From Neckera pumila (Eukaryota; Streptophyta; Bryopsida; Hypnales; Neckeraceae), in assembly GCA_963969595.1 (NCBI GenBank), contig OZ018409.1:17888975-17952974 (forward strand): DNA of 64,000 nt. The letters run 5' to 3'. Under the pieces are notes generated by a model that saw nothing but the letters and a program-made list of their open reading frames with translations, searched no databases and was not told the DNA's origin. Each line of letters begins with the position of its first letter. Position 1 is the first letter of the stretch. Shown in pieces: positions 33,525 to 45,561 of this stretch. The position numbers and the translations under genes are program-made.

Positions 33525-36209
33525 TCAATCCACCTTTGTAAGACATTTCAAGCCTCCAAAGTTCTGAGGAAACACTTTCAAAGATGAACATCCTTCAAGA
33601 TCCAACTCAATGAGAGAGTTCAACTCGCCGATGCTCTCCAGAAGCTCACTCAAGGATCTACACCCATAGAGGATCAACTTTGTAAGACATTTCAAGCCTC
33701 CAATGCTTTGAGGAAGCACTTTCAAGGATGAACATCCTTCAAGATCCAACACAATGAGAGAGTTCAACTCGCTGATGCTCTCCGAAAGCTCACTCAAGGA
33801 TCTACACCCATAGAGGATCAACTTTGTAAGACATTTCAAGCCTCCAATGCTTTGAGGAAGCACTTTCAAGGATGAACATCCTCCAAGATCCAACTCAATG
33901 AGAGAGTTCAACTCGCCGATGCTCTCCGGAAGCTCACTCAACGATATACACCCATCAAGGTCCAACTTTGTAAGACATTTCAAGCCTCCAATGCTTTGAG
34001 GAAGCACTTTCAAAGATGAACATCCTCGAAGATCCAACTCAATGAGAGAGTTCAACTCGCCGATGCTCTCCGGAAGCTCACTCAACGATCTACACCATTG
34101 TAGACCCAACTTTGTAAGACATTTCAAGCCTCCAATGCTTTGAGGAAGCACTTTCAAAGATGAACATCCTCGAAGATCCAACTCAATGAGAGAGTTCAAC
34201 TCGCCGATGCTCTTCGGAAGCTCACTCAAGGATTCACACTATGCAAGATCCAGCTTTGTAAGACATTTCAAGCCTCCAATGCTTTCAGGAAGCACTTTCA
34301 AGGATGAACATCCCCAAAGAATCAACTCAATGAGAGAATTCAACTCGCTGATGCTCTTCGGAAGCTCACTCAAGGATTCACAACTTTTTAGATCCAAAAC
34401 CAAAAGAGACCTCAATCCACACATCTCTGGAAGCTGTCCATCAAAAAGATTTTTTGAGAGGTCAAGATATTGTAAGGCTTGCAAGTTGGAGAAGAAATAC
34501 TCCGGAATAGACAATCCCTTCCCTCCAATGAACATTGCCCGTAGCAAACACACTTGAAGATGAGGAGCGTCAAGTTGGTTTGGCCATTCCAAAATAGTGC
34601 TCTGCACAAGTGACATCCTTTGCATCCTCTCTAGTGTCTTGTTTGCAAACAGTGATGTCAATACTTTCCCTGATTGAAACCAACATTTGTATGCACAATC
34701 CTCCCGTTTGGCTGAGTCAATGATGTACAATGCAAGATCCCGCATAATGTCATGGATGGTAATGCGTCCAAGTTCACGATTCCAATCAATCATGGACCGC
34801 TTCACAAGAATTTCAAGATGGGACTTGGCTACATCTTTGAGATTCATTCCATCAAGTACACCAAATAGTCCCTCCGTAATCCATATCTTGCATAACTCTC
34901 CAATACCAATCTTGTAATCTTCTGGAAATGCGGCACAATACAAAAAACACATCTTTGTCGCATCATGCTCTAAATTATTGTAACTCAATTGTAAGCGGTA
35001 ATACATCTCATCCTCCACATTGGAATCCAATATTGGCTTGGAGTGCTTCAACTTGAATAAGGCAAAACGCCACCCATCCATTTCATGCTTGTCTAGCATG
35101 GTACTACCAATCACTTTCAAGGCTAGAGGAAGACCTTTGCATTCCTTACAAACCTCTCTTGCCAAGGCTTATGATATATTTGGTGGAAGAGGGCCATTTT
35201 CAAATGCATGAGCACAAAACAATGTCCAACTATCCTCATCGGAGAGCAATAACACCACTTCCACTTCGGCATGAACTTTGGAAAGGACTGTCATGCTTCG
35301 AGTTGTTATCAAAGTGGTAGACCCAGGAGCTGAGGCAATATTCAACCAATACATCATTTCTTAATGATCGCATGGATTTCTCCACACATCATCTAAAATC
35401 AAGAACACCTTCTTCTTGGCAAATGCATTCCACAAATATGTGCGTTGCTCCTCTTGGTTGCGATGAGCACACTCGTCTTCAAATACACCATCAGTCAAGA
35501 ACTTCCCCATGGTTTTGTACAAGTCTAGAATCCTTGCATCCAAGCCAACCATAATCCACAAGATCCCATGTGATCCATAAACGGCTTTGATGTCTTCATC
35601 ATTGTTCAACTTTGCAGCAAGCAAAGATTTCCCGGCTCCACCTCTTCCTTGCAAACCAAGAAAGGTGGGCTTGGCTTTTGTGTAGCTTGCCAATATGCAT
35701 GTCTTCAATTTGTTGAATGGTTTTTCCACCCCGACAATCAATGGAGGAGTTGGTTGCGTCACAAAATCCACTTTTGACTTTGATTGCTTTTGAGCTGGGT
35801 TTGAAGATTGGATACTCACACCAAGTGTGGCTAGAATTGCATTCGACTTCGCCTCATCAATTTGATCATTAATGTGTTTTAAGCGAGATGGTAACTTGCG
35901 CCACTACCACACTTTCATCAGTCTCATCCACTTGCCACCTTTGGACTCTAGAAGACATTCTTCTAGAACACATTGAGCATTGATTAGTATGGCATTGAAT
36001 TCTAATAACCAATTCACATGAGCTTGCTCCAAGATGGTTGAATTTCCTTCAACGACCTCTAATAGAGGTACAATTTTATCCACCTTCACCTTGAGAGCTT
36101 TGCAACTCTGTTTGATTCTTATTGCCCCTTTGGCAGCATTGATCACTTCATTTAGCAACAAACTCACAGTTGCTCCTACCAATGCTGGAGTAAAAAGTGG
36201 ATCCCCCAT
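33525..36209 (-). pseudogene. NLR2: RPW8-like CC / NB-ARC / LRR gene with four stops
   Basis: The reading frame from ATG 36,209 to the TGA at 33,525-33,527 is continuous without a frameshift and closely matches NLR1. It has four internal stops: TAG at 35,904-35,906 (CAG in NLR1), TAA at 35,361-35,363 (CAA), TAA at 35,169-35,171 (GAA) and TAG at 34,239-34,241 (GAG). Motifs are intact: GRGGAGKS, FLILDDVW, GSTTLITTRS, CKGLPLALKV, CFLYCAAFPED and IHD (MHD position). Six recognisable 48-residue double LRRs follow. Kinase 2 and GLPLA are closer to consensus than in NLR1, so NLR2 probably lost function more recently or by a separate route. The first stop after about 101 codons would leave only part of the N-terminal helical region. 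Confidence 0.9.
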
Positions 36210-36398
36210 GGAAGGTTGGCAACCTATCAATTTGCCAAGAAGAAGATTTTAGACTATGATAAGAACTTAAGGAAGAGTACACGTATATCAAAAATTGAAA
36301 AAGAATTTAAACAAGATAAGATTGTCTAGACACTTCAATGTAAAATGAAATTGTTGAGATTGACATGCAAATTTCATGCAAATTCTATAGACATAGCT

Positions 36399-36406
36399 AT
36401 ATATAC
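36399..36406 (-). promoter_or_regulatory. Possible TATA box of NLR2
   Basis: TATATATA lies about 190 bp upstream of the ATG, the counterpart of 14,331-14,337. It is a candidate only. Confidence 0.25.
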
Positions 36407-36460
36407 ACGTAGAAAATAAAATCCCTTATCAAGAAAAGCACCTAATTGGTAACAGTGACT

Positions 36461-37674
36461 TTAACCTTTAAAGGCCCAAGGCCTTTTTATTGCCAAAAAA
36501 TACTCAAAACTGCCATTTCTATAGCAAAGAGTAAAAACAACTGAAAATTGTTTTTTTTGCACATCGAATTGTAGGATATTACACCCTAACTAGTATGAGA
36601 ACATGTGGGAAAACTTTCAGAATTTTTGACCGCATAGATTGCAAGATATCTGCGTTTAAAATGAAAAAAACAAGTTTTTCAGTACATTGTGGGACTAGAT
36701 TTTATGACTTTGAACATTTTTACCTTAAATTTTTTGCACTAAAGAGTTTTGAGCTTTTAATCATTGTAGTCAAAAACTGAGTTGAGAATCTAGGAAGAAA
36801 AAAAAAATCAAAATAATTTCATTACTAGGAAAATTGTTAAGTAGAAGTAGGTACGAGATAGAAGGGAATCTGAAATATTAAGATCTTTTATATGGAATTA
36901 AAAAGTACTCATCTCAATGATGAGAATCTTCTAGCAAAAAAACTATACCTTGCAGAACTTTTTTTTTTGAAAAATTGTTAAAACTACATTTAGAAATGAA
37001 TCCTACAAGCTTGAACACCATGATTGTCCATAACTTTCTCATAAAAAGTCCAAATGAAACGAGTCAAAGCTTTCTAAGGTAGGAGGTCCAAAAACGGAGC
37101 ATCTAAGCGTTGAAGTTGAATTTTGGGGAGGTAAAACATCTTGAAACATTTTCCTATAAATTTTCCTTGAAAGACAAGTGGAAATGAAATCTAACCCAAG
37201 TTGTTTTATATTTTTTGAACCTTTCTGGAATTAGTTACAAATTTTTGAAGTTGAAAAAGGGTGGTCATTTGTGGTCATCAAAATGGACCACCTCCTGAAA
37301 TGTGCATAGGTGGTACATGGAAGAAAGCAAAATGTACCTTTGAGTCATGTTCCATTTTAATGCACTCTCTGTTTTACAGCCTCCTACATCAGATAGACAA
37401 AAATAAAATCTATGAAAAAAAAGTGAAATAAATAAAATAAATAAAATTTGCAAATGTTTTTTTGTTGCCCTTTGTCCCATGTTTTGAACTTATTTGGGCA
37501 TAACCTTTTCTTCTCGGGCACCGATTAAATAAATAAAATTATACTCCCATGAAGCTTAGCAGTTTTTTTATCTTCCAAAAAAGTTTCAAAAAATCACAAA
37601 AAAATTTTAGCTCGTAGGTACCTGCTCGAAATTCCATTTGTCCCCCAAAGGAACAATGGGCCTTTAGGGGTTAA
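36461..37674 (+). mobile_element. TTAA-flanked element with nested insertion (copy E6)
   Basis: Orthologue of E2. The left end TTAACCTTTAAAGGCCC retains the TTAA that E2 has lost; the right end is GGCCTTTAGGGGTTAA. The nested small element occupies 37,073-37,392 (CTAAGGTAGGAGG ... CCTCCTACATCAG), so that insertion also predates the unit 1/unit 2 duplication. Confidence 0.72.
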
Positions 37675-38490
37675 TAGAAGTGATCTTTTCATATACATGC
37701 TCAACATCAAGTTGTTCAAATCATCATTTTCTTTAATGGTCTTGATATCCAAAACCTAGAAATTTCCCTTGTGGTCACTAAAGCTTTCTATTATTCATGG
37801 AAACTTTCATTGTGGTGCATGCGAGCTACTTCAATTGGGCCTACATCTCATTATTCAAGACTAATGGTCTTAGATTGATTACATAAGCATAACGAACACT
37901 GAGATGGAAAAAGTGAGTGCAAAAAGGTTGAAAATCATTTCTAATGGACTTCTCTACATATGCATTGAAAATGCATATTTATTCGATGCATGATGGAATT
38001 GGTTTACCTAATATAGCACTCTTGGTGTACTTATAGAATCCAAAACCCCTCAAATCCAACATGCACTTTTTAACAATAAATATTGAAGGTATCTCTACAC
38101 ACTTTACAAGATACCAAAGTTAATGAGAAAAATACAATTACCAAAAACGAAATGCTAATGAGCTCAAAAAGCACATAAATACTATGACCCCCAAAAGACC
38201 AACTATGTGTCCATGCTCTGTCCAATATCCCATAAGATATACAAAACATGATAAATATATACAAATGTATAGGAACATGGAGGAGAGCATGCATATGTCA
38301 TTATAAATATGGATAAAGATACATAATTCCATAACTTTTCTACATCTAGTGGACCTACTCATCCATTAATAGTATTCTAAATCCTAATATTCTTAATCCT
38401 TTTCAATCAGAAAATGACCCAAGTGTCCCAAATGAGCATGTCATCTCTGAGTCCCCAAAGCTACTACCACATGAGAAACAAGGAACGAAT
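37675..38490. other. Unit-conserved spacer
   Basis: This is collinear with 15,603-16,420. No gene was seen. Confidence 0.35.
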
Positions 38491-38502
38491 TGATACCAAG
38501 AA

Positions 38503-38697
38503 ATGGCTGCGATCTTCATGGGAGAAAAGGAGCTCCTCGCTGCAGCGAATGTCAACAGAGCGGTTCCAAGCCGATTTCTTCAACACACCGACAATCACAA
38601 CGCGTGTTCTCGAGCTAAAATGGATGCGCTTCACTCCACAGCAATTCCAATTCTAAGCAGACTCCACCACCTCCGAGCAGCTGCAGATACCGCATAG
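38503..38697 (+). pseudogene. Copy of the 16.4-kb ORF, frameshifted
   Basis: It starts MAAIFMGEKELLAAANVNRA in the same strong ATG context as 16,430. One base is missing in 'gcagctgcagataccgc', and the frame ends at ...RAAADTA. Either the downstream codons are not coding in any copy, or this copy is dead. Confidence 0.3.
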
Positions 38698-39344
38698 AAA
38701 CGCTTCCAACCTCACCTCCCAAGCTCGTCCAGCCGTCCAAGCGCAGGAACCAAACGACTCCAGACAACCAACGTCGTTGAAAACAGAAGTACAGTGCTAG
38801 GTCCCTCTAGAGCGGCATGCCAACTTCCACACAATCAACCTCATCTGCGCACCCGACAGCACTGAAACAGATCCAGTTCCGCAAGCACCAGCTCTCCCGA
38901 AGAGCCGCAGAGACAGCCTCCTGCGCAGCACTGCAGACGCAAACAGAAGGTGAAGAAGAAGGACTCGGTGGAAGGACTTCAAAGTCTTCCTCGAAAGCCT
39001 GAAAACGCGCATTGGATCACGTGGGCCGGCCATCATGCAGCGCAGATATTTGGCACAGTGTTTGGACTACACGGAGTAATAAATAAATGGGGCTTGACCA
39101 TTTCTTTAACGCGTGGGCTCCCATGGTAATACTTGGAAAATTTGAGTTCCGCGAGACGTGTAAGTTACCCGAGTCAATTATTTCGTTATGGTATCGAGCA
39201 CTTCATGCGCATGGGGCCCACCTCATCCTGTTGCCCGGACCAAGCTAGCTGTCCTTCACGGCGCTCCGCTCATACCCGGGGCTTGCGGAACTTCTGAAGA
39301 GAGCTCCTGGGGATGAGGCGAGGAGCCTCCTTGATCTTCTGAAG

Positions 39345-40475
39345 TGAGCTCTTCAGTCAAGTTTGTGAGGGTGGTCTCAATGAGAACCCTGAGACTAAGT
39401 GTCAAAAGAAATCCTTGTGTGTGAAGAAAGCATTTGTTACGAGGTCGGAATGAGCTCCTCTTGATGAATGGCCGATTGCTTACAGAAATCTTTGGGAGAC
39501 TATATCAGTGTCATGGAGATTATGTAGGTGCAGGAAACAATTAGAAGGAAGACATTTATTTACTGAAAGGTGAAGGGTGCCTGGTGTCCGAGTATGAAGA
39601 GGAAGGAGTCAGTCTTGGTTATGGAACTGCTTCAAGGTCTTCAAGAGGATATGTGAAATTGAATGTTGAAGCTTCTTCTTCTTAGTGAGTACCAATTGAG
39701 AAAAACTGATGGATGTGTTTTGAACTGAGGGCTTTAGATCTCCAGGTAATGCACGGTACATTTGTTGCTAATAAGAAACAATCATGCAATTATTAGACAG
39801 GGAGTTTTCGTTGGCATTCATGGTATTACTTTCTGGTACGTATCCATAGATGAATAATGAGCGACTTGTAGTGTCTATAAGTCCATCTGTTGTTTGGGTG
39901 AACACTTCATAATCGCAAGTGCTGAATTGTCACCATGACTCTCCTCTTTCCAATTAATATTCAGTTCTGGAAAAGCTCGTTTAGAGCTCCGAAATTGTGA
40001 TACAGTCACGGGCTGAATTGGCATACTCACTCTCCTCTTTCCAACTGATATTCATATAGCGCATTTTAGAGGGTTCAAAATTGTGAGTTATAAAACCCCA
40101 GAGCTCTTAAAACGATGACAGATAGATCTGTGGCTTCAGTCAAGCGACTGCAACTGCAATAATCTGACTACATTGAGCCATTTTTACGAAAATGAGGGTT
40201 TTTGGAGAATCGGCTCAGAATCCTAAATGCCATAGCCTATATGTGGATGCTTCATCTTCGCCTCTACTCACAAAATCTAGTGCATGTCCATTTTCCGGCA
40301 TCCGAGTCAGAGATAACCTTTAGCATATATTTGCTTCTAAAAAGTATTTCTCATGAATTTGAGTAGAAAAATTCTGATTCCGAGTGGATGTCTCATATAA
40401 ATACATGTCTTATAGTATCGATCTAGTTTGTAGTCATTGAAAAATCAAACGGGTCCACTGCAAATATGTGATTTT
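39345..40475. repeat. Unrecognised repeated module, copy M3
   Basis: This is the most complete copy of the module seen at 18,228 and 19,461. It continues into sequence matching 20,050-20,600. Unlike unit 1, only one copy is present and no TTAA element interrupts it. Confidence 0.55.
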
Positions 40476-40690
40476 TGGTCCATGTAATTTCTGTAGACAA
40501 ACATCCACCATAAAATGAGGACGTCATTGCTCCCAGTGCTCACAATTTAGAGCCCCTCTGAGATATGAGAAGAGGCTTTTTGTGGCCCCACAACACTCGA
40601 TAACTTCACCTTGTACTCATCGAACATCTGAAGTTGCTTTGAGGCTGGCAATACGTTCTGCAACAACCATCCCCTGCAGCAAGCATTCGC
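40440..40690 (-). pseudogene. GDSL esterase/lipase middle exon with one nonsense change
   Basis: The minus strand reads NVLPASKQLQMFDEYKVKLS, SVVGPQKASSHISEGL, a stop, then IVSTGSNDV. Plant GDSL esterases have this block as (I)PLSKQLExFKEYxxKLxxxVGxxxAxxIIxxALYxxSxGSND, so the stop (TAA, about 40,549-40,551) sits where a Tyr codon is expected, a single-base change. A 'tgcttgctgcagg' splice-acceptor-like word precedes it. The lower end (near 40,500, 'cctcattttatggtggatg') overlaps in sequence with the start of the remnants at 29,290 and 55,130, so the pieces derive from one gene family. Confidence 0.75.
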
Positions 40691-41668
40691 CTTTATTAAC
40701 CCTAAGTGTTGGAACTGAAGATAGAAAGGTCATCTATTAAAGATCCTAATAAATTATAGTAACTCCTACTAAAAATTCCATTGATTCATTTAGAACATCC
40801 TTTGAAAAGTGCACTTCATCCAATTTGTATTGATTGAAGACGTTGCAAGGAAGATCGAGTCATATATCACTGGAAAGAAGAAAAAGGATTCTAATGAAAG
40901 GTACCATGATTTTGTAGACATCACGAGGGAACTGTAAATTTTTGAAATACGGAGCATTGGTGAATCCAAAACAGACCATAGGCTCTCATGTACAGATTGT
41001 GTGCAACTTAGAGCCACAGGAATTGCTTTTGAGTAAGAGTTGCATTTTGATGTACTTACCTTAACCTAAATGAAGAACTTACTGCAACGGACCAACAGTG
41101 TAAGCCAAATGAACTGATGCCCAGGGATTTGATTAAGTTTATTGCTAGAATTGCTGATGTCGAGTCAAGTTAACCCAAAGTTGCAGATGCAAAGTTGTTC
41201 CCGTGCACGAGGTTCTGCCCTGTTGCATTTGGGTGAAGGTAGGGTAACGCCATTGGCAGACCTAGCCTTGTCGCTGCACCTCAACAAAACCAGATCAACC
41301 ATTCCAACAAAGTCAAAAGGATGACTTCTTTCACTCTCTTAAACTCTATTTTCCACTCTCTAAGCTTTCAAGAAGTGATCAAACAAACCTTCAAAACACT
41401 ACAGCTTGATCTCCTGTTCACAAGTTTCAAAATGCTTGAAAGTAAAGCACTCTACTGAAGCTCTGATTGAAAACTCTAAAGTAGAAAGGTTCTATGTGTA
41501 ATACTTCACGTTCTTGTGCAAGGATTATGCAATGAAAAACAAGTTGATCACAAGAAGTTTGAGCCAGGTGAAAAATTGTTGCAAGAATGTCTAGATAGAG
41601 ATCATTACAAACTCTGTAATGATCGGGAAAAAAAATATTGCAAAACCAGTGCAGTCTCATGAATTTTT
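40691..41668. other. Unassigned DNA specific to unit 2
   Basis: This probably contains intron or 5' sequence of the GDSL relic. I could not identify a first exon with the catalytic GDSL motif. No other gene was seen. Confidence 0.35.
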
Positions 41669-41945
41669 CCTAATGCTGAAGAAGAAGGACGCGGTGGAAG
41701 GACTTCAAAGTCTTCCTCGAAAGCCTGAAAACGCGCATTGGATCACGTGGGCCGGCCATCATGCAGCGCAGATATTGGCACAGTGTTTCGACAACACGGA
41801 GTAATAAATCAATGGGGATTCACCTTTTCTTTAATGCTAAAACTGACACAATGAAAGGACCGAACCTGGTGGAGCCAGCTCCAACTTCTGGGAAAAGCTT
41901 GGAAAATTTTGAGTTCCGCGAGACGTGTACCAGAGTAAAGGTACG
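41669..41945 (+). repeat. Third fragment of the GC-rich 16.9-17.2 kb segment
   Basis: 'gaagaagaaggacgcggtgg' through 'catcatgcagcgcagatatt' and 'ccagctccaacttc' through 'gttccgcgagacgtgta' repeat 16,880-17,215 and 38,950-39,180, but with the middle rearranged. Conservation and base composition differ from the AT-rich surroundings. Coding status is unknown. Confidence 0.5.
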
Positions 41946-42020
41946 TTCCCACTTGGCACTTGGTAACACTGGTTCTTAAAAGATAAGACCAGTGCAAGAA
42001 GACAAGAAGGCCTCTTTTTT

Positions 42021-42278
42021 ATGCAAATGCATTTATTGCGCTGGTTCGGTAGTAATTTTGTCAATAAAAGTTACGGAGCTTTCACATATGCGGTACTACT
42101 ACTTGTCCTGTGCGGTCTTCCAGTCACGAAGGCAGAAGCTACAGTGTACATACTAAATTTCAATGATGCTCCCAAGCCAAAAACGTTGAATGGAGTATGC
42201 TATCGAAGATTTGCAACATATGACTTAGACAATCAATCATCTTATAATGAATCTAAATACAATAGATTTCCCATTTAA
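42021..42278 (+). CDS. Small ORF with signal-peptide-like segment, unrecognised
   Basis: The 85-codon frame starts MQMHLLRWFGSNFVNKSYGA and has a clear hydrophobic stretch (TYAVLLLVLCGLP) followed by TKAEA, plausible as a signal peptide and cleavage site. The remainder (ATVYILNFNDAPKPKTLNG and a tyrosine-rich tail) would be about 45 residues secreted. No homologue exists elsewhere in the window, and I recognise no family. The frame could be fortuitous; the first of two close ATGs was used. Confidence 0.25.
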   Translation: MQMHLLRWFGSNFVNKSYGAFTYAVLLLVLCGLPVTKAEATVYILNFNDAPKPKTLNGVCYRRFATYDLDNQSSYNESKYNRFPI

Positions 42279-43900
42279 GTAAAAATAAACCATTAAAAAA
42301 AAACAGTAACAAAAACACGCAAGGATTGTGAGTCCCGAGCCATTCAAATTGATGATCAACGAGGGATTTTGAAGTCAGTTACGTTAGCGACGGATGATCG
42401 GAGCCATGACAGATGTTTGCGTACTCATTGTTCATGTTTGGTGAGGAAGGTTTGTTACAGAAACAGTTTCAATCATCCAAGTCTCCAACTTATTATAATT
42501 TACCTCTCCAAACTTGCAAGGCTGCTACCGGTTCTTCGTGTTCTTCTAATAAGTACTTGGATTTGGCCTTCTCATAGGTTGTGTGCCAGTTACAGTCCTA
42601 CACATTAGCACACACTTGGATGTTCAGTAAATGATTTGCAGCCCACGAAGGAGTAACTTACAAAGCCATGTCGCTAATTTTTTCAAAGATTCTACAAGAT
42701 CATGTGCACTTCAATACTCTCTTATTCATCAGTACTTAATCAAATGACCGGCTTCATCACTTTTCTGATCGAGTTCTCTTACACCTTCTGAAACTCGTCG
42801 AAGGGCAGATTAATTGCACAATGGAGAGATTTTGTGTGCATACTCTCTACCTGAAGAGTTTGTATCACTGTCAATTATAGACAACTTTCTTTTGTGACCA
42901 TGAACTGTTCAAATATTAATTCAGGTATTCAAAATCTGTAAGGCTCGATGGAAGGTAGCGCTCTTTGAATTCAAGTATTCTGAACTTGATTTGTGTGGGT
43001 GTTGCGCAAGCAAATGGATGTGTACACAAGTCCGCACACCTGGACGTCGAAACGCCTTTCACCCAGCCGATTTCATAAACACGATTCAAATCAAGATACA
43101 ATAGGAACCCTCAAATTGTGTTTCTCACTCGATAACTCATGCTCCGTAAACACCACAAGTTCAATTTCTCACTCCCAACAGGATCTGAGTGCTCTTCTTT
43201 TTCGCCGGTCTTAAGCGAGCGATCCTATGTAATGCGGCACCCACAGGGCCAATAAGGTAACTACACCTAAAATCAACGTGTTCTAATTGCGACCCCTATC
43301 TAGAAAGGATTGACATGTTGCTTGAAGTATGTTCTACTGTCAATGATGAGTTAGGTAGGCTTAGTTGGTCGCTTTAAGAACATACTTACTTAGATAAGAG
43401 CGCGCAACAGTTTCTAAAATCCACGTTTTCAAAAGATACAGAAGCATTTAATACCAATGACTTTGGTAGTGGTGGGCCAAAGTTTGCAAGTGATTTAATA
43501 GTAGTAATACCGCTCTTGCCTCCCTGTCACATTGTACGCCGTGTAGGTTCGGTGGATACCAAGCAACGCAGGTGAGAATGCGCTCTAAATTTGACAGTTA
43601 ATACCGCATGCTAAGACCTCTAATGAGACCAAGTGGGAACGTACTTTAAATCATTTCGTTATGTATCGAGCAAGTAACTGTTATTTACAATATGATGAGA
43701 TATAATTTTACTTTTCAAAGTTAAGCCAACTCATGTGCCAAACACCCGGTGTCAAGGTAGGAAAATTTCTAAAAAAGTCCCTGGAGTCCCAGAAGGACCC
43801 CCCTGTAACTAAAAAACCAAGTGAGGAAGTGAGAAGTTGACCAATTTCGCAGTGCTTAAGGTATCAAGCTTTGAGTGCGTTGAGAAACCCAAAAAGTATG
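42279..43900. other. Unassigned DNA, partly patchwork
   Basis: Small pieces match elsewhere: 43,655-43,680 matches 39,180-39,200, and 43,685-43,760 matches 20,790-20,870. No gene was seen in the remainder. Base composition around 42,900-43,250 is less AT-rich. Confidence 0.35.
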
Positions 43901-43959
43901 AAGAAATAAAATGCTTCACCAAATTTTAAGTGATTGCCATCATGTATAAAATTGTAGAA

Positions 43960-44665
43960 AATTGTAGTTTTTTTTTAAAATGTTTTTTTCTCAAAGATCA
44001 TGTTTTTGTCTACGTTTGAAGCTTTGATTCATTCTATTTGAACTCATAATGAGAAAGTTATAGACAATCTTGTTTTTCAGGCAATCTAGCATCTTCAAAA
44101 AAAAAAAACTTATAGAATTCATTTTTGATTGCAATTTTCAAATTTTTTCAAATTTTCTTTTTGAAAAAGGTTAGGTTTGTTTGCAAGACCAATCCCACCA
44201 TTGGGATTATGGGTGTTTTATTTTCACCTAAGACCTATTAACAATTTAGTCTTTCATTCAACTTTGGACCTACTTCTACTTAATAATTTTTTTATATGTG
44301 AAAATCAAATTTTGACATTCTAAATTTTCTTTTCCCAACTCTCAACTCTAATGTTCAGAATAAAAAAAAAATAACCCAAAGGTGTGTAGTGCAAAAAAAA
44401 TCTACAAATGGCCGTCAAACTCATCTAAAATTGCAGGCCACAATTCAATTTTATTTTATTTTCCAACTTCAAATGCTAATATCTTCCAATCCGTACGGTC
44501 AAACTTCATGAAATTTTTACCATATATTCTAAGACAAGTGAAGTATAAGATCCTACAATTAAATTCCAAAAAAAAAAAATTTGGTTTCTTGAGTGATTGC
44601 AACAAAAATGGCAATTTTCAGTGGTTTTGGAGCCAGAAAATGCCTTGGGGGCGTTTAGGGATTAA
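43960..44665 (-). mobile_element. Diverged TTAA-flanked element, reverse orientation (copy E8)
   Basis: The family words appear in reverse order (for example 'gagaaagttatagacaatct' near 44,050 and 'ccaatcccaccattgggatt' near 44,190), ending in GCGTTTAGGGATTAA at 44,651-44,665. Identity is visibly lower than among E1-E7. The other end could not be located, so the lower limit is approximate. Confidence 0.5.
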
Positions 44666-44936
44666 GTAACTATTGCCAATGAGTACCTGCTGTTTTACGT
44701 TTTGATTGTGCAAACCAAAACAGTGTAGCCAGAGAGTATGCGCTTGAAATAGGCTTGTTGTGGAGTCACACAGTCCCAGGCCAGGACCTCCGACCTTATT
44801 TTGATCACCACTTCACCAGTATGATCTTGATGGTACTCATGGTCCAGCGTAGGTCCCTGCAACAAATTAACAATCTCCTCTAAAATTCGAACAGCATGCC
44901 AACTTCCACACAACAGCACTGAAACAGAGCACTAGC

Positions 44937-45411
44937 TTTCTTCACAGCACACATGCCTTGTTTCCAAGTAGCTTGCCAAAGGATCGGTTAGCCAAGCACA
45001 AAGTAATTTGGATATGCACAAAACACTTGTTATTTTCTGTCATACATTGTGTGTTGACTAGTTTTTTGGCCATAGATTTTACTTTTGACTCCAAATGACT
45101 CAAAAGTCATAAGCAAGGTTCTAAGACCATTATACACCTTGTATAGTTTTTTAGAATATTTTAAAAATGTTTTACTATTTAATAATTACCCCCAATTTTA
45201 TGTCACATTTGCCAATTTGGGGGTTCTTGGAATAAAGTAGTACTTTCAAAAATGAACTTGGAGCTGAAATTTAGAGCAGATGATCTTGTATTATACTTTT
45301 AGCTACAACCCAAAAGATTTCTAAGAAAAATTAATTCAATGTTGTGTAGATGTGTACAAAGTAAGCCTCTTTTTACTTGCATTTCAAAACATGTAAAAAT
45401 TATTTACTAAA
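44937..45411. repeat. Unit-end block, first part (before unit 3)
   Basis: This matches 24,664-25,140 base for base with few differences, then breaks at 'catgtaaaaattattt'. The match resumes at 50,819. Confidence 0.7.
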
Positions 45412-45561
45412 TATTGATTTCCTAATCTAAAACTACTCCAAAATAAATCATGAGTACTGTTGCAAAATGCAACAAATATTGATAGGTATTTTGTGCAATC
45501 ACCCATTTCACAAAAAATTCAGCTCAAATTTTAGCTCAATGTCATCAAACAAGCAAACTTT

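Noticed and set aside
35361..35906. Idea that stops in NLR1/NLR2 are corrected by U-to-C RNA editing, since several are CAA/CAG to TAA/TAG.
   Set aside because: Such editing is known from plant organelles, not nuclear NLR transcripts. At least three of the eight stops arose from GAA, GAG or AAG codons and could not be restored that way.
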